Shown: in pieces, positions 9,527 to 18,372 of the stretch
Position numbering within the stretch: position 1 is the stretch's first letter
How the letters are laid out: each line of letters opens with the position of its first letter
Assembly (NCBI RefSeq): GCF_001580915.1
Contig: NZ_LHZQ01000214.1
Coordinates: 18,322 to 82,321 of the forward strand
Length of the DNA stretch: 64,000 bases
Direction of reading: 5' to 3'
Source: Acetobacter tropicalis
Lineage (GTDB): Bacteria; Pseudomonadota; Alphaproteobacteria; Acetobacterales; Acetobacteraceae
Program-made: the position numbers and the translations under genes
Notes under the pieces: model-generated
The model's database searches: none
What the model saw: only the letters and a program-made list of their open reading frames with translations
What the model was told of the DNA's origin: nothing

Positions 9527-10309
9527 TTAGCCGCCTTCAGCAATCCGAATGGCTTCGCTCAGGTGCTCAGGATTCAGATTGGCCTGAGCAAACTGCTCGG
9601 TGCGAGGCAGCTTGATTTCAAGGTCGGAGATCGTGGCAACTTCCAGTTGCCCACGCACCAGCCGATATTCGGTAACATGCCCGCCACGTTTCTGATCTTC
9701 CGTCAGAAAATGCAGGTGGTAACCAGCAACGTTCACACCCTGCATGTAAACAGGCGTGCGGAAACCGATCATGGTGCCGGTTACAGATTCCATGGTGAGG
9801 GTCGGCTGTTTCTTCACCACTTCAAGCATATGCGGGTATGGCTTGCACTGGCAGAAGACCGTCCGGGTATCCACCCGCTCAAACTCACCGGTAAAACGCA
9901 CGGCGGCAAACAGGTTGGGGTTCCCAACCAGACTGTCCACCAGGCCTTCAAAACTTTCCTTGGTCTGCGGACGATCAATGTTGAACGTTTTTTCCGGTTC
10001 GAAATAGGTGACGCAGGCAAAGGGTGTTTTCAAAGAACCAGGCACTTCCGCTGCCAGACCCTCAGCCCGGAACTGGCGCACCACCCCTTCCGTGACAATC
10101 ATTTCGCCATCAAGCGCGTTGAACGTCCCCAGCCCGAAATTGCCGTATTGAAGCAGTTCATCCAGAGTGGTTTCGCCATCATAAACAGCATCCAGCAACG
10201 CTGCCATGGTGGAGGTCTGATACAGGCGGTTTGCCACGGGCTTTTTGCTGACACCATTTCCCAAGGCGGAAGACCGGACATCCATGTCGGTCACCGGGCT
10301 GTTTTTCAT
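9527..10309 (-). CDS. alsD: alpha-acetolactate decarboxylase
   Basis: This cytoplasmic zinc enzyme decarboxylates 2-acetolactate to acetoin. The 260-residue protein shows the family's metal-binding stretch GYHLHFLTEDQKRGGHV (about residues 194-210), with its HxH and third His, and the early YGNFGLGTFNALDGEM block. The ATG at 10309 is chosen; a GTG three codons upstream (10318) is also possible and both have only weak ribosome binding sites. It is the first gene of alsD-alsS and is divergent from a LysR gene, the same arrangement as alsR-alsSD in Bacillus, except that the order of alsS and alsD is reversed. Confidence 0.93.
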   Translation of the reverse strand: MKNSPVTDMDVRSSALGNGVSKKPVANRLYQTSTMAALLDAVYDGETTLDELLQYGNFGLGTFNALDGEMIVTEGVVRQFRAEGLAAEVPGSLKTPFACVTYFEPEKTFNIDRPQTKESFEGLVDSLVGNPNLFAAVRFTGEFERVDTRTVFCQCKPYPHMLEVVKKQPTLTMESVTGTMIGFRTPVYMQGVNVAGYHLHFLTEDQKRGGHVTEYRLVRGQLEVATISDLEIKLPRTEQFAQANLNPEHLSEAIRIAEGG

Positions 10310-10356
10310 GCTTCGCACCGTCTCACACTCTTGCTGATTAAGATTTGTGAGAAAAA

Positions 10357-10384
10357 GTTATAACAAGCCAACCAAGTGTTCCAA
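10357..10384 (-). promoter_or_regulatory. candidate alsD promoter
   Basis: On the minus strand TTGGAA (10384-10379) is separated by 16 bases from TATAAC (10362-10357). Transcription would start about 40 bases before alsD. Confidence 0.45.
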
Positions 10385-10420
10385 TATATATTGAACCCAT
10401 TATCCATACATATTATATAT
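10382..10420 (+). promoter_or_regulatory. candidate alsR promoter and AT-rich palindrome
   Basis: TTGAAC (10391-10396), a 17-base spacer and TATATA (10414-10419) would start transcription at about the LysR gene's ATG at 10426, giving a leaderless mRNA. The -35 overlaps a 12-bp perfect palindrome CAATATATATTG (10382-10393), which also overlaps the divergent alsD -35. This is a plausible binding site for the LysR protein. Confidence 0.45.
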
Positions 10421-10425
10421 GCGAC

Positions 10426-11361
10426 ATGAACATCCGACACTTGCGTTACTTTGTAACAGTAGCTGATCTTGGCAGTATTACCCGTGCTGCTGAAGAACTG
10501 GGTATGGAACAACCCCCATTAAGTCAGCAAATCCGCCAGTTTGAACAGAAATTGGGCGTAAAACTGTTTGAACGGCAGACACGCGGTGTAAAACTGACGG
10601 AAATTGGCGCAACCCTGATTCCGCGCGCACGCGCCATTCTGGAATTGCAGCACCAGTTTCAGGTCACAGCCGAAGGACTCGCCCGCGGGGAAGTCGGGCA
10701 CATCCGGCTCGGGCTAGCGGGAGCAGTACCGCTTCTTCCGGTTATCCCTCTTGCCATCAGATCTTTTCGGGATATTGCCCCGGATGTCACCCTCTCTCTG
10801 GAAGAAAGCAATACACCGGCCCTGTGTGCCGCACTGCACGAGTCCAGTACGGATATTGCCATTGTTCGCCCTCCCGTGCCTGATCCCGCGCGCCTTTCCG
10901 TTTCGCATCTGCTGGATGAACCGACTGTTATCGCCCTGCCCCGTGGTCATCGGCTGACAGAAGAGCCTGTTATCAGTCTGGACATGGTGGCGGATGATCC
11001 TTTGATCATCTTTCCCCGTGAACTAGGCCCCGGTTTTCATGATGCCATTCTTTCGGCCTATCAGTTGGCCGGGGTCACACCCATCCTGGGGCAGCAGGCA
11101 CCGCAGATTGCCGGCACGGTTCCGCTGGTTGCCGCTGGGATGGGCGTTTCAGTTGTGCCGCGTTCCCTGTGCCAGATTCATGCGGGCGGGGTCACGTTCC
11201 ATACCATCAGCGAACCCGCACCACGGGCCACCCTTGCCGTCGCCATTCGGTCTGGCCAGAACATGCCTATTGTCAGCCGCTTTGTGAAAATTCTGCGCAC
11301 AACTTGCCGAGAATGGGAAAAAATGAGCCCGGAAGCACAGTTTCCCGCTTCCGGTTTCTAA
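10426..11361 (+). CDS. LysR-family regulator, AlsR-like
   Basis: This 311-residue LysR-type regulator has an N-terminal winged HTH (LRYFVTVADLGSITRAAEEL, residues 5-24, then PPLSQQIRQFEQKLGVKLF) and a C-terminal effector-binding domain. It is divergent from alsD with only 107-116 bp between the genes, so control of acetoin synthesis is the natural inference. There is no Shine-Dalgarno sequence before its ATG, and a promoter-like pair would start transcription at the ATG itself. The effector (acetate or pyruvate in other AlsR systems) cannot be read from the sequence. Confidence 0.85.
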   Translation: MNIRHLRYFVTVADLGSITRAAEELGMEQPPLSQQIRQFEQKLGVKLFERQTRGVKLTEIGATLIPRARAILELQHQFQVTAEGLARGEVGHIRLGLAGAVPLLPVIPLAIRSFRDIAPDVTLSLEESNTPALCAALHESSTDIAIVRPPVPDPARLSVSHLLDEPTVIALPRGHRLTEEPVISLDMVADDPLIIFPRELGPGFHDAILSAYQLAGVTPILGQQAPQIAGTVPLVAAGMGVSVVPRSLCQIHAGGVTFHTISEPAPRATLAVAIRSGQNMPIVSRFVKILRTTCREWEKMSPEAQFPASGF

Positions 11362-11662
11362 AACACGGAACATCACCCATTCCGCCTCTTACCGAAATGG
11401 GGGCTTAAATGACCTGCTCCAGCAAATCAGGACGTGCTGCCTCAAAACAATTTTCAACCTGCCAGAGTGATCTGACAGGTTCTCATCGCTTTTCCGAGTA
11501 AGCATTGAAAAGTCAGCCGTTACGGGATGGCGAAGGATTTTTGAGACGAAAGGCGGATTAGTCTGGCGGCACGATGCAGTGCCATCCAGCTGACACCCCA
11601 GATCATTCAACCCCAAAAGACTCGCCAGACCTAACTTGGCAGACTTTTCAACAAGCAGCCTC
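11362..11662. other. intergenic region between convergent LysR and rhodanese genes
   Basis: The gap between two stop codons contains a weak hairpin (CCCATT / AATGGG, 11376-11401) just after the LysR gene that could help end its transcript. I see nothing else: no supported frame, repeat or RNA gene. Confidence 0.45.
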
Positions 11663-12538
11663 TTATTGACGGTGATACGGCACGGAAGCGCGCGGCAGAC
11701 CGTCCTCTATCGGCATGCTTTCATCGCGGGACCATTCATTCCAGGACCCCATGTAAATGCGCAGTTTCTGGAAACCCGCAGACGCCAGCGCCACATAAGT
11801 ATTGGCTGCGCGTGCTCCTTTGAAACAATAGATGATAATATCATCTTCAGGGAATAGATTACGCGATGCCGCCAGTGCACGAATATCCTCGGCAGACCTG
11901 AAAGCCGACTGCTCTGCGTCAACACGCATGAAATCGTACCATTCTATCCAGACCGCACCGGGAATACGGCCTTTGCGCGGGGCAAAATCCACGCCGTAAG
12001 GGGAGGAACTTTCGCCCAGCCATTCCACTTTGTCACGGTTATCCAGCAGTTTGATGCCAGGGTTTTCCAGAGCGGCAAATACGTCTTTCCGTGTTGCCAT
12101 CAATGCCGTGTTGACCTTCAGGGGGAATTGGGAGGGCGTAATAACCGTACGCTCCGCCGTCAGAGATCCTCCCTGCGCACGCCATGCCTGCAACCCGCCA
12201 TCCAGAATACCAACCTGCGGGTAACCCAAATAACTGAGAATCCAGTATCCACGGCATGATGCGCCGTAGCGGGTATGAAGCGCATCTTCATACACTATGG
12301 CCTTTTTGCTGCCATCCAGCCCGTAATCCGCAAACAGAGTGGAAAATGTCTGCTGAAGCTTGCTGAGCCCTTCCTCTGACGTTTCTGCCAGATAGGTGAA
12401 AATATCCGGCATATTGACTGCACCCGGAATATGCTCCTTGGCAAAATCTTCTTCTGCCCGCACGTCAATCAGCAACGCATCATTCTGGCTGATCAGAGCG
12501 CGAACATGCTCAGGAGAATAAAGAACCTCTGCTGGCAT
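11663..12538 (-). CDS. thiosulfate/3-mercaptopyruvate sulfurtransferase (tandem rhodanese)
   Basis: This 291-residue protein has two rhodanese domains, the layout of SseA/TST sulfurtransferases that move sulfane sulfur to cyanide or other thiophiles. The N-terminal domain (LLIDVRAEEDFAKEHIPGAV, about residues 22-41) lacks a catalytic Cys. The C-terminal domain carries it in IIYCFKGARAA, with the family's C-terminal end marker GSWNEW. The active loop CFKGAR is not the CGSGVT of mercaptopyruvate enzymes, so thiosulfate is the more likely donor. GGAAAAG precedes the ATG. It is probably monocistronic. Confidence 0.88.
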   Translation of the reverse strand: MPAEVLYSPEHVRALISQNDALLIDVRAEEDFAKEHIPGAVNMPDIFTYLAETSEEGLSKLQQTFSTLFADYGLDGSKKAIVYEDALHTRYGASCRGYWILSYLGYPQVGILDGGLQAWRAQGGSLTAERTVITPSQFPLKVNTALMATRKDVFAALENPGIKLLDNRDKVEWLGESSSPYGVDFAPRKGRIPGAVWIEWYDFMRVDAEQSAFRSAEDIRALAASRNLFPEDDIIIYCFKGARAANTYVALASAGFQKLRIYMGSWNEWSRDESMPIEDGLPRASVPYHRQ

Positions 12539-12672
12539 CGCGCTTTTCCATCTTCATGTGAAAGGAGGCTTTATCCCTATAAGATGTCTTCTTCGCCCGG
12601 CAGGGGGGCGATCACAAAGCCGCTATGCCCGCACTTGGCTGTACAGTTTCATCATAAAAACAGAAGGCAGGA

Positions 12673-13128
12673 TCAGGGGCGTCCGGAACGATGATAGGGA
12701 TGCCCTGCGGCAATGGCCTGCGCACGGTAGATCTGCTCCACCAGCATGATCCGTACCAGCATGTGCGGCCATGTCAGTGTGCCAAAAGACAGTTTTGCAT
12801 CAGAGCGTTCAATAACAGCGGCATCCAGCCCCTCAGCACCGCCAATGACGAAGCATAACGGGCGGCCAAGAGCAGACCACTCCGCCATTGCTTCTGAAAA
12901 ACCCGGACTACTGAAGGAGCGTCCGGCTTCATCAAGAACGATGAGAAATGCCTGAGGAGGACACGCCGCAAGAATGGCCTGTGCTTCCCGGCGTTTGATT
13001 TCATCAGGGCTGCCGCGCCCGTCAGCCAGTTCCACAATATCCAGCCGGGGGCGCAGGCGCTTGAGGTAACGCTCCACAAGCGCCAGTTCGGCCTTGTCCT
13101 TCATGCGCCCAACCGCAACAAGCCTCAT
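12673..13128 (-). CDS. rlmH: 23S rRNA pseudouridine-1915 N3-methyltransferase
   Basis: RlmH is a small SPOUT methyltransferase that uses SAM to methylate pseudouridine 1915 in helix 69 of 23S rRNA. The 151-residue protein has the usual length, with LIVLDEAGRSFSS, the SAM-knot motif FVIGGAEGLD and the C-terminal LTWPHMLVRIMLVEQIYRA. It lies 85 bases downstream of rsfS, its usual neighbour, and is the last gene of the proA-nadD-rsfS-rlmH row. Confidence 0.95.
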   Translation of the reverse strand: MRLVAVGRMKDKAELALVERYLKRLRPRLDIVELADGRGSPDEIKRREAQAILAACPPQAFLIVLDEAGRSFSSPGFSEAMAEWSALGRPLCFVIGGAEGLDAAVIERSDAKLSFGTLTWPHMLVRIMLVEQIYRAQAIAAGHPYHRSGRP

Positions 13129-13213
13129 GGAGTGCTCCCCAAGGTTGGTTGGGCGTCAGGCGCATGAAGCAACAGGGTCGGAAACATCTGGTCACACGTC
13201 ACAGAAAACAGAC

Positions 13214-13765
13214 TCAGGCTGTGGGGACAGCCTCTGCGTTGCCGTCATCCAGCTCCGCGCCCCACATTTTTTCCAGACCGTAGAGTTCGCGTGCTTCTGG
13301 CTTGAACAGATGCACAATGATGTCGCCCGTATCCAGCAACACCCAGTCTGATCCGTTAGCCCCTTCGATCAGCACACGCTTGATGCCGATTTCCTTGAGC
13401 TTGCGTTCGATATGCTGCGCCATGGCGGCAATCTGACGATCAGCCAGACCGGTAGCAATCACCATCTTGTCCGCAAATGAGGCCCGACCGGCAAGATCGA
13501 TGACCACAATGTTTTCGGCCTTATCATCATCCAGACTGGTGGTGATGAGGGTGAGAGATTGCGCCAGAACGTCGGGAGAGACAGGCTCACGCTTGACCTT
13601 GCCCTTAGGGCCGGAGGCCGCGGCTTTCTTGCGGACAGAGCCCGTGCTTGTAGCAGCACCAGCCACAACCGGGCTGGCGGACGGCGCCTTGGCGGCAGCG
13701 GCTTTGGCGGTTGCCGTGGAAGACCGTGTGCGTTTCGGTTTCTCGGCGGGGGGATTGGTGGTTAT
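13214..13765 (-). CDS. rsfS: ribosomal silencing factor RsfS, apparent AUA start
   Basis: RsfS binds ribosomal protein L14 and blocks subunit joining when nutrients are scarce. The conserved domain is the last 115 or so residues (TSLDDDKAENIVVIDL, ATGLADRQIAAMAQHIERKL, GSDWVLLDTGDIIVHLF), preceded by an unusual Ala/Lys-rich tail of about 65 residues. No ATG, GTG or TTG stands near the ribosome binding site. AGGAG (13777-13773) is seven bases before an in-frame ATA at 13765, and that ATA overlaps the nadD stop as ATAA, exactly where an ATGA junction would be expected. A GTG inside the tail (about 120 bases downstream) is the only nearby conventional alternative and has no good ribosome binding site. 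The gene is certain; the start codon is not. Confidence 0.88.
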   Translation of the reverse strand: MTTNPPAEKPKRTRSSTATAKAAAAKAPSASPVVAGAATSTGSVRKKAAASGPKGKVKREPVSPDVLAQSLTLITTSLDDDKAENIVVIDLAGRASFADKMVIATGLADRQIAAMAQHIERKLKEIGIKRVLIEGANGSDWVLLDTGDIIVHLFKPEARELYGLEKMWGAELDDGNAEAVPTA

Positions 13766-14430
13766 GATCGTTCTCCTGAGTGTGACCTGCCAGACGGGAC
13801 GAGAGAGCCGACAGAGCTCCCAAATCCACCATTCTGACGAATTGATGTTGCAGATATACCGTTTTGTCGCCCCGGAAGAAAAGTCCATACTGGGGGGGGG
13901 AGATCAGCAAGCAATGCTGCGCGGCGGGCCGGTATGCGCCAGTGCGCCATATAATGCCCCGCTGCCCCATGCAAGGCGCGATTATTCTGCCCCGGTCTGG
14001 GCATAACGGCCAGGGGCACACACCGCACCAGTTGCCGCCAGCCTTTCCAGCGCGGCAGGGAGGCCAGACCATCTGCTCCGGTCAGCCACACAAACCGTGC
14101 ATGGGGGAAACGCATCTGTAATTTGCGGATGGTATCAACCGTATAGCGCGTGCCGAGTCGGGCTTCTATGTCCGTTGCCACCAGCTTATGGCCATCCACC
14201 AGCCGCGCGACCGACTGAAGCCGCTGAACAAACGGCGCCATACCGGACGTTGCCTTCAAAGGATTGCCGGGCGAGACCATAAACCACACCTGATCCAGCC
14301 GCAGCGCCCGCAACGCCCGACGGGCAATGGCCAGATGCCCTTCATGCGCCGGATTGAAGGAGCCCCCCAGCAACCCGATACGCGCGCGCCGCAGATCTCC
14401 CGCAGTTGGAATAGCGTCCTGGCCGCCCAC
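13762..14430 (-). CDS. nadD: nicotinate-nucleotide adenylyltransferase
   Basis: NadD adenylates nicotinate mononucleotide in NAD synthesis. The 222-residue protein has the nucleotidyltransferase signature GLLGGSFNPAHEGHLAIARR (residues 19-38), VWFMVSPGNPLK and the C-terminal ISATSIR. About 23 residues follow ISATSIR, a longer tail than usual, and they overlap the start of rsfS. A nine-C run in the coding strand (13892-13900) encodes a Pro-Pro-Pro stretch and could be slippery. A GTG start is used, five bases after the proA stop. Confidence 0.9.
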   Translation of the reverse strand: MGGQDAIPTAGDLRRARIGLLGGSFNPAHEGHLAIARRALRALRLDQVWFMVSPGNPLKATSGMAPFVQRLQSVARLVDGHKLVATDIEARLGTRYTVDTIRKLQMRFPHARFVWLTGADGLASLPRWKGWRQLVRCVPLAVMPRPGQNNRALHGAAGHYMAHWRIPARRAALLADLPPPVWTFLPGRQNGISATSIRQNGGFGSSVGSLVPSGRSHSGERS

Positions 14431-14435
14431 CCAGA

Positions 14436-15752
14436 TCAGGTCCGAACCTGTCCTGTGCCGAGCACTTCGTACCGGAAGGTGGTCAGTTGCTCCACACCCA
14501 CCGGACCACGTGCATGGAAGCGACCTGTGGCAATGCCGATTTCAGCGCCAAACCCAAATTCCCCGCCATCACAGAACTGGGTGGAGGCATTCCACATCAC
14601 AACCGCGCTGTCCGTACCATTCATGAAGCGGTTCGCTACTGCTTCATCAGACGTGACAATGGCTTCTGTGTGAGAGGAGCCATAGCGGGCAATATGGTCC
14701 AGCGCTTCATCCACGCCGTCCACCACGGCAATATTCAACATGGCGTCCAGCCATTCGGTCCCGAAATCCTTCTCGGTCGCGGCAGGCAGATCCGGCACAA
14801 TCTCACGCGCAGCAGCGTCGGCCTTGAAGCCACAGCCAAACTCAGCCAGATCAGCCACAATCAGCGGCAGCAGGCCGGGGGCAATGGCCGCATCAATCAG
14901 CAGGGTTTCCGTCGCCCCACAGATACCAACCCGCCGCATTTTTGCATTCAAGATAATCCGCCGCGCCATGCTGGGGTCTGCTGCAGAATGAATGTAGGTG
15001 TGGCAGAGGCCTTCTGCGTGGGCCAGCACGGGCACGCGGGCATCTTTCTGCACACGTTCCACCAGAGACCGACCACCACGTGGAATCAGCAGATCAACCA
15101 GCCCGGCAGCACCCAGCATCTCAGCCACATGGGCACGGTCCGCATCGGGGGCAATCTGCACGGCATCTTCGGGAAGATCGGCTGCCCGCAGGCCAGCTTG
15201 CATGGCGGCATGAATAGCCCGCGCACTGTGCAGACTTTCCGAACCACCGCGCAACAACACCGCATTACCGGATTTGATGCACAGACCAGCCGCATCTGCC
15301 CCTACGTTGGGGCGGCTTTCATAGATCACGCCAATCACACCAACAGGTGTGGCCACGCGACGAATACGCAGGCCATTGGGGCGCGTCCATTCTTCCAGAA
15401 CACGACCAACCGGATCAGGCAGATCAGCCATATCCTCCAACCCGCGCGCCATGGCTTCCACGCGCTCCGGCGTCAGGGTCAGCCGATCCCGAAAGGCATC
15501 ATTGGCCGTTGATGCTTCCAGATCGCGGGCATTGGCTTCCAGAATGGTGGCTGATGCCTCACGCAGGGCCGCGGCGGCGGCCCACAACGCCCGGTCCCGC
15601 GCGGAAGACGGGGTGGTGGCCAGAGTGCGTGCTGCCAGCCGGGCCCGCTTGGCCAGAACCGTCATTGGTCCCGGCGCAGACGCGGCCACGGTCTGCGTTA
15701 TCACACTCTGTTCTCCGTCTTCATGCGCCTTCATGGCGTCCTTCATCCCCAT
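14436..15752 (-). CDS. proA: gamma-glutamyl phosphate reductase
   Basis: ProA reduces gamma-glutamyl phosphate to glutamate semialdehyde with NADPH, the second step of proline synthesis. The 438-residue protein shows the aldehyde dehydrogenase fold, GVIGVIYESRPNVGADAAGL and LLRGGSE for nucleotide binding, and the catalytic Cys in RRVGICGATETLL. The start is uncertain: ATG codons at 15752, 15746 and 15734 (the last with AAGGA upstream) and a GTG after GGAG are all possible, and the first 25 residues are not conserved. It is 35 bases downstream of ychF on the same strand. Confidence 0.93.
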   Translation of the reverse strand: MGMKDAMKAHEDGEQSVITQTVAASAPGPMTVLAKRARLAARTLATTPSSARDRALWAAAAALREASATILEANARDLEASTANDAFRDRLTLTPERVEAMARGLEDMADLPDPVGRVLEEWTRPNGLRIRRVATPVGVIGVIYESRPNVGADAAGLCIKSGNAVLLRGGSESLHSARAIHAAMQAGLRAADLPEDAVQIAPDADRAHVAEMLGAAGLVDLLIPRGGRSLVERVQKDARVPVLAHAEGLCHTYIHSAADPSMARRIILNAKMRRVGICGATETLLIDAAIAPGLLPLIVADLAEFGCGFKADAAAREIVPDLPAATEKDFGTEWLDAMLNIAVVDGVDEALDHIARYGSSHTEAIVTSDEAVANRFMNGTDSAVVMWNASTQFCDGGEFGFGAEIGIATGRFHARGPVGVEQLTTFRYEVLGTGQVRT

Positions 15753-15787
15753 TCCAGTGTTAGTCTCAGCCGCTTAACGTTACCGGA

Positions 15788-16882
15788 TCACACGTTGAAG
15801 CGGAACAGCAGAACATCACCGTCCTGCACAACGTAATCACGCCCTTCAATACGCAGGCGGCCAGCTTCTTTTGCCCCGGCCTCCCCACCATACTGAACGT
15901 AATCATTGTACGCGACTGTTTCACAGGCAATGAAGCCGCGTTCAAAATCATTGTGAATGACGGCGGCTGCCTGCGGTGCTTTTGTGCCTGCGGTAATGGT
16001 CCAGGCCCGTGTTTCCTTGGGGCCAACCGTAAAGTAGGTGCGCAGCCCCAGAAGACCGTACCCGGCAGCAATCACGCGGTCCAGCCCGCTATCCTTCAGG
16101 CCGAGGCCTTCCAGAAATTCACGGCGTTCATCATCTGCAAGCTGGCTGACTTCGGCTTCAATAGCAGCAGACACCACCACAACCGCAGCGCCTTCCGCTT
16201 CGGCTTTAGCCTTGACCGCCTGTGAGAACGCGTTGCCCGTAGACGCCGAGTCTTCATCCACATTGCACACGTACAGCACGGGCTTGGAGGTCATGAGCTG
16301 CAGGCGACGAACGGCTTCTTCCTGCCCTTCGGGAATGGCTGTGCGGGCGGGGCGACCTTCCTTCAACGCTTCGATCAACGGTTCCGCCACGGCAATCTGG
16401 GCTGTGGCTTCAGCATCACGGTTCTTGGCGCGTTTCTGAAGAGCAGGCAGCCGCTTTTCAAGCGATTCCAGATCCGCCAGCATCAGTTCCGTTTCGATGA
16501 TTTCCGCATCACGCACGGGGTCCACCCCGCCTTCAACGTGCGTGATGTCATCATCTTCAAAGCACCGCAGCACGTGGATGATGGCATCTACTTCGCGAAT
16601 GTTGGCCAGGAACTGGTTACCCAGTCCTTCCCCGCGGGAGGCCCCACGCACCAGACCGGCAATATCCACAAATTCAAGGCTGGTGGGCACGGTCTTCTGC
16701 GATTTGCCAATTTCCGCCAGCTTGTCCAGCCGGGGGTCAGGCACGGCCACACGGCCCACGTTGGGCTCAATGGTGCAGAAGGGGTAATTGGCTGCCTGAG
16801 CCGATGCCGTTGCAGTCAACGCATTGAACAGGGTGGACTTACCCACATTGGGCAGACCGACAATACCGCAGTTAAACCCCAT
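15788..16882 (-). CDS. ychF: redox-regulated ribosome-binding ATPase YchF/OLA1
   Basis: YchF is an Obg-like P-loop protein that prefers ATP and associates with ribosomes. The 364-residue protein opens with [18 protein letters not shown], has the altered specificity motif YVCNVDED in place of NKxD, and ends in the TGS domain ([15 protein letters not shown], then [16 protein letters not shown]). Its ATG overlaps the pth stop codon by one base (TGATG), so the two are translationally coupled. Confidence 0.96.
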   Translation of the reverse strand: MGFNCGIVGLPNVGKSTLFNALTATASAQAANYPFCTIEPNVGRVAVPDPRLDKLAEIGKSQKTVPTSLEFVDIAGLVRGASRGEGLGNQFLANIREVDAIIHVLRCFEDDDITHVEGGVDPVRDAEIIETELMLADLESLEKRLPALQKRAKNRDAEATAQIAVAEPLIEALKEGRPARTAIPEGQEEAVRRLQLMTSKPVLYVCNVDEDSASTGNAFSQAVKAKAEAEGAAVVVVSAAIEAEVSQLADDERREFLEGLGLKDSGLDRVIAAGYGLLGLRTYFTVGPKETRAWTITAGTKAPQAAAVIHNDFERGFIACETVAYNDYVQYGGEAGAKEAGRLRIEGRDYVVQDGDVLLFRFNV

Positions 16883-17463
16883 CAGCCCTTACTCCCTTCT
16901 GGCAACGCAACTTGCGTCATGAATTTTTCCGGCTGGCCATCCGCCAGCAGCGGCGCGGCGGCCGCCATTTTATCCAGCAGCGGCTCAAGCCAGTCCTGCC
17001 GGTCAGACTCCGTGAAATTACCCAGCACCCATCCATGCACACGCTCCTTGGCACCCGGATGCCCGATGCCAATGCGCACCCGCCAGTAATCCGGCGTGCC
17101 AAGCATTTTGTCCATGGAGCGCAAACCATTGTGCCCTGCGGCCCCGCCACCCCGTTTCACCCTCACCTTGCCTGCAGCAAGGTCCAGTTCATCATGGAAG
17201 GCGGTAATCTGATCGGGCGCAATTTTATAGAAAGCGGCGGCTTCCTGCACGCTGGTGCCGGAAAGGTTCATGTACGTCATGGGGCGCAGCAACAGCACAC
17301 GCTGGTTACCAACGCGGCCTTCCGCCACCTCACCTTTGAACCGATTGCGCCAGGGGGAAAAGCCGTAGCGCTCTGCAATGGCGTCAACCGCCATAAACCC
17401 GACATTATGCCTGTGTCGGCGCATGGAAGGCTCAGGATTGCCGAGCCCGGCCCAGAGCAACAT
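16882..17463 (-). CDS. pth: peptidyl-tRNA hydrolase
   Basis: Pth releases peptides from prematurely dropped peptidyl-tRNA. The 193-residue protein begins MLLWAGLGNPEPSMRRHRHN, with the catalytic His in RHNVGF, and includes AFHDELDLAAGKVRVKRGGG and the GHNGLRSM block. I chose the ATG at 17463, which has AGGA at a suitable distance, because the family starts just before GLGNP; a frame open to 17499 adds a non-conserved extension. It lies between rplY and ychF, the common alphaproteobacterial order. Confidence 0.95.
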   Translation of the reverse strand: MLLWAGLGNPEPSMRRHRHNVGFMAVDAIAERYGFSPWRNRFKGEVAEGRVGNQRVLLLRPMTYMNLSGTSVQEAAAFYKIAPDQITAFHDELDLAAGKVRVKRGGGAAGHNGLRSMDKMLGTPDYWRVRIGIGHPGAKERVHGWVLGNFTESDRQDWLEPLLDKMAAAAPLLADGQPEKFMTQVALPEGSKG

Positions 17464-17551
17464 CACTGGTCCTGTATCTTGCAAGTAAAACGGGGGCACA
17501 TGCGCTGTGCACGTACCCCCGCACCATCACTCCATAACAGAATGACTGCTA

Positions 17552-18169
17552 TCAGGAAGCGGCTTCTTCCGTGCTTTCTTCAGCGTCATCCGCTGCATCA
17601 ACACTCGGTGCCGCAACAGTGGCGATCACAAAGTTGGGCACGTGTACCAGCGGGGTCACGTTTTCCGTGCCCTTCAGGTCTTCCCAACGCACGTTGTCGT
17701 TGATGTCGAGCGTGGACAGATCAACACTGAAGAATTCAGGGATGTGTTCTGCATCGGCTTCAACTTCAACCGTGTGACGCACAATGTTCAGCACACCGCC
17801 GCGCTTGATGCCTGGAGATTTTTCTTCGCCAGAGAAGTGAACGGACACTTCAACCGTCACGCGCTGACCAGCAGCCAGACGCATGAAGTCAACATGTTCC
17901 GGCGTATCTTTTACCGGGTGCAGCTGAATGTCACGAATCAGGGCGCGTTCGGTCGCACCGCCTTCAATCTTGATTTCGTAAACGCGGGAACGCCAGCCAG
18001 AAGCCTGAATACCCTTGATCACGATGCGGGGGTCGAGGGCAATAAGAGCAGGCTCTTTCTTGCCACCATAAATCACGCCAGGCACCAGACCGGCACGCCT
18101 CGTCGCACGCGCTGCCCCCTTACCAGCCTTCGCGCGCGCAGAAGCTTCGATGGATGTAATCTTTGACAC
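17552..18169 (-). CDS. rplY: ribosomal protein L25/general stress protein Ctc
   Basis: This is the long (CTC/TL5) form of L25, which binds 5S rRNA. The 205-residue protein has the N-terminal L25 domain ([20 protein letters not shown], then VPGVIYGG) and the C-terminal beta domain ([20 protein letters not shown]) ending in an acidic tail. The start is the GTG at 18169, which has AGGAG eight bases upstream; an ATG 51 bases earlier would add a non-conserved leader. It heads the rplY-pth-ychF row. Confidence 0.94.
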   Translation of the reverse strand: MSKITSIEASARAKAGKGAARATRRAGLVPGVIYGGKKEPALIALDPRIVIKGIQASGWRSRVYEIKIEGGATERALIRDIQLHPVKDTPEHVDFMRLAAGQRVTVEVSVHFSGEEKSPGIKRGGVLNIVRHTVEVEADAEHIPEFFSVDLSTLDINDNVRWEDLKGTENVTPLVHVPNFVIATVAAPSVDAADDAEESTEEAAS

Positions 18170-18372
18170 GGTGTACTCTCCTAGAAACCAGAACGTGCAG
18201 GCCTCCAGGGGTGCCTGCACGGTGCGGTGCCCTTAGCGGAAATCTGCCCTGAAAGCAATGCTTCCCTTGCCCAGGCCGGATTGACGCCGCCCCCTGCCCC
18301 ATGCAAGCCAGAACACAGGCTGCCACCATGCAGCCCTGTGTCATACGCCCCGCCAGCGCAGGAATGCCGCCC

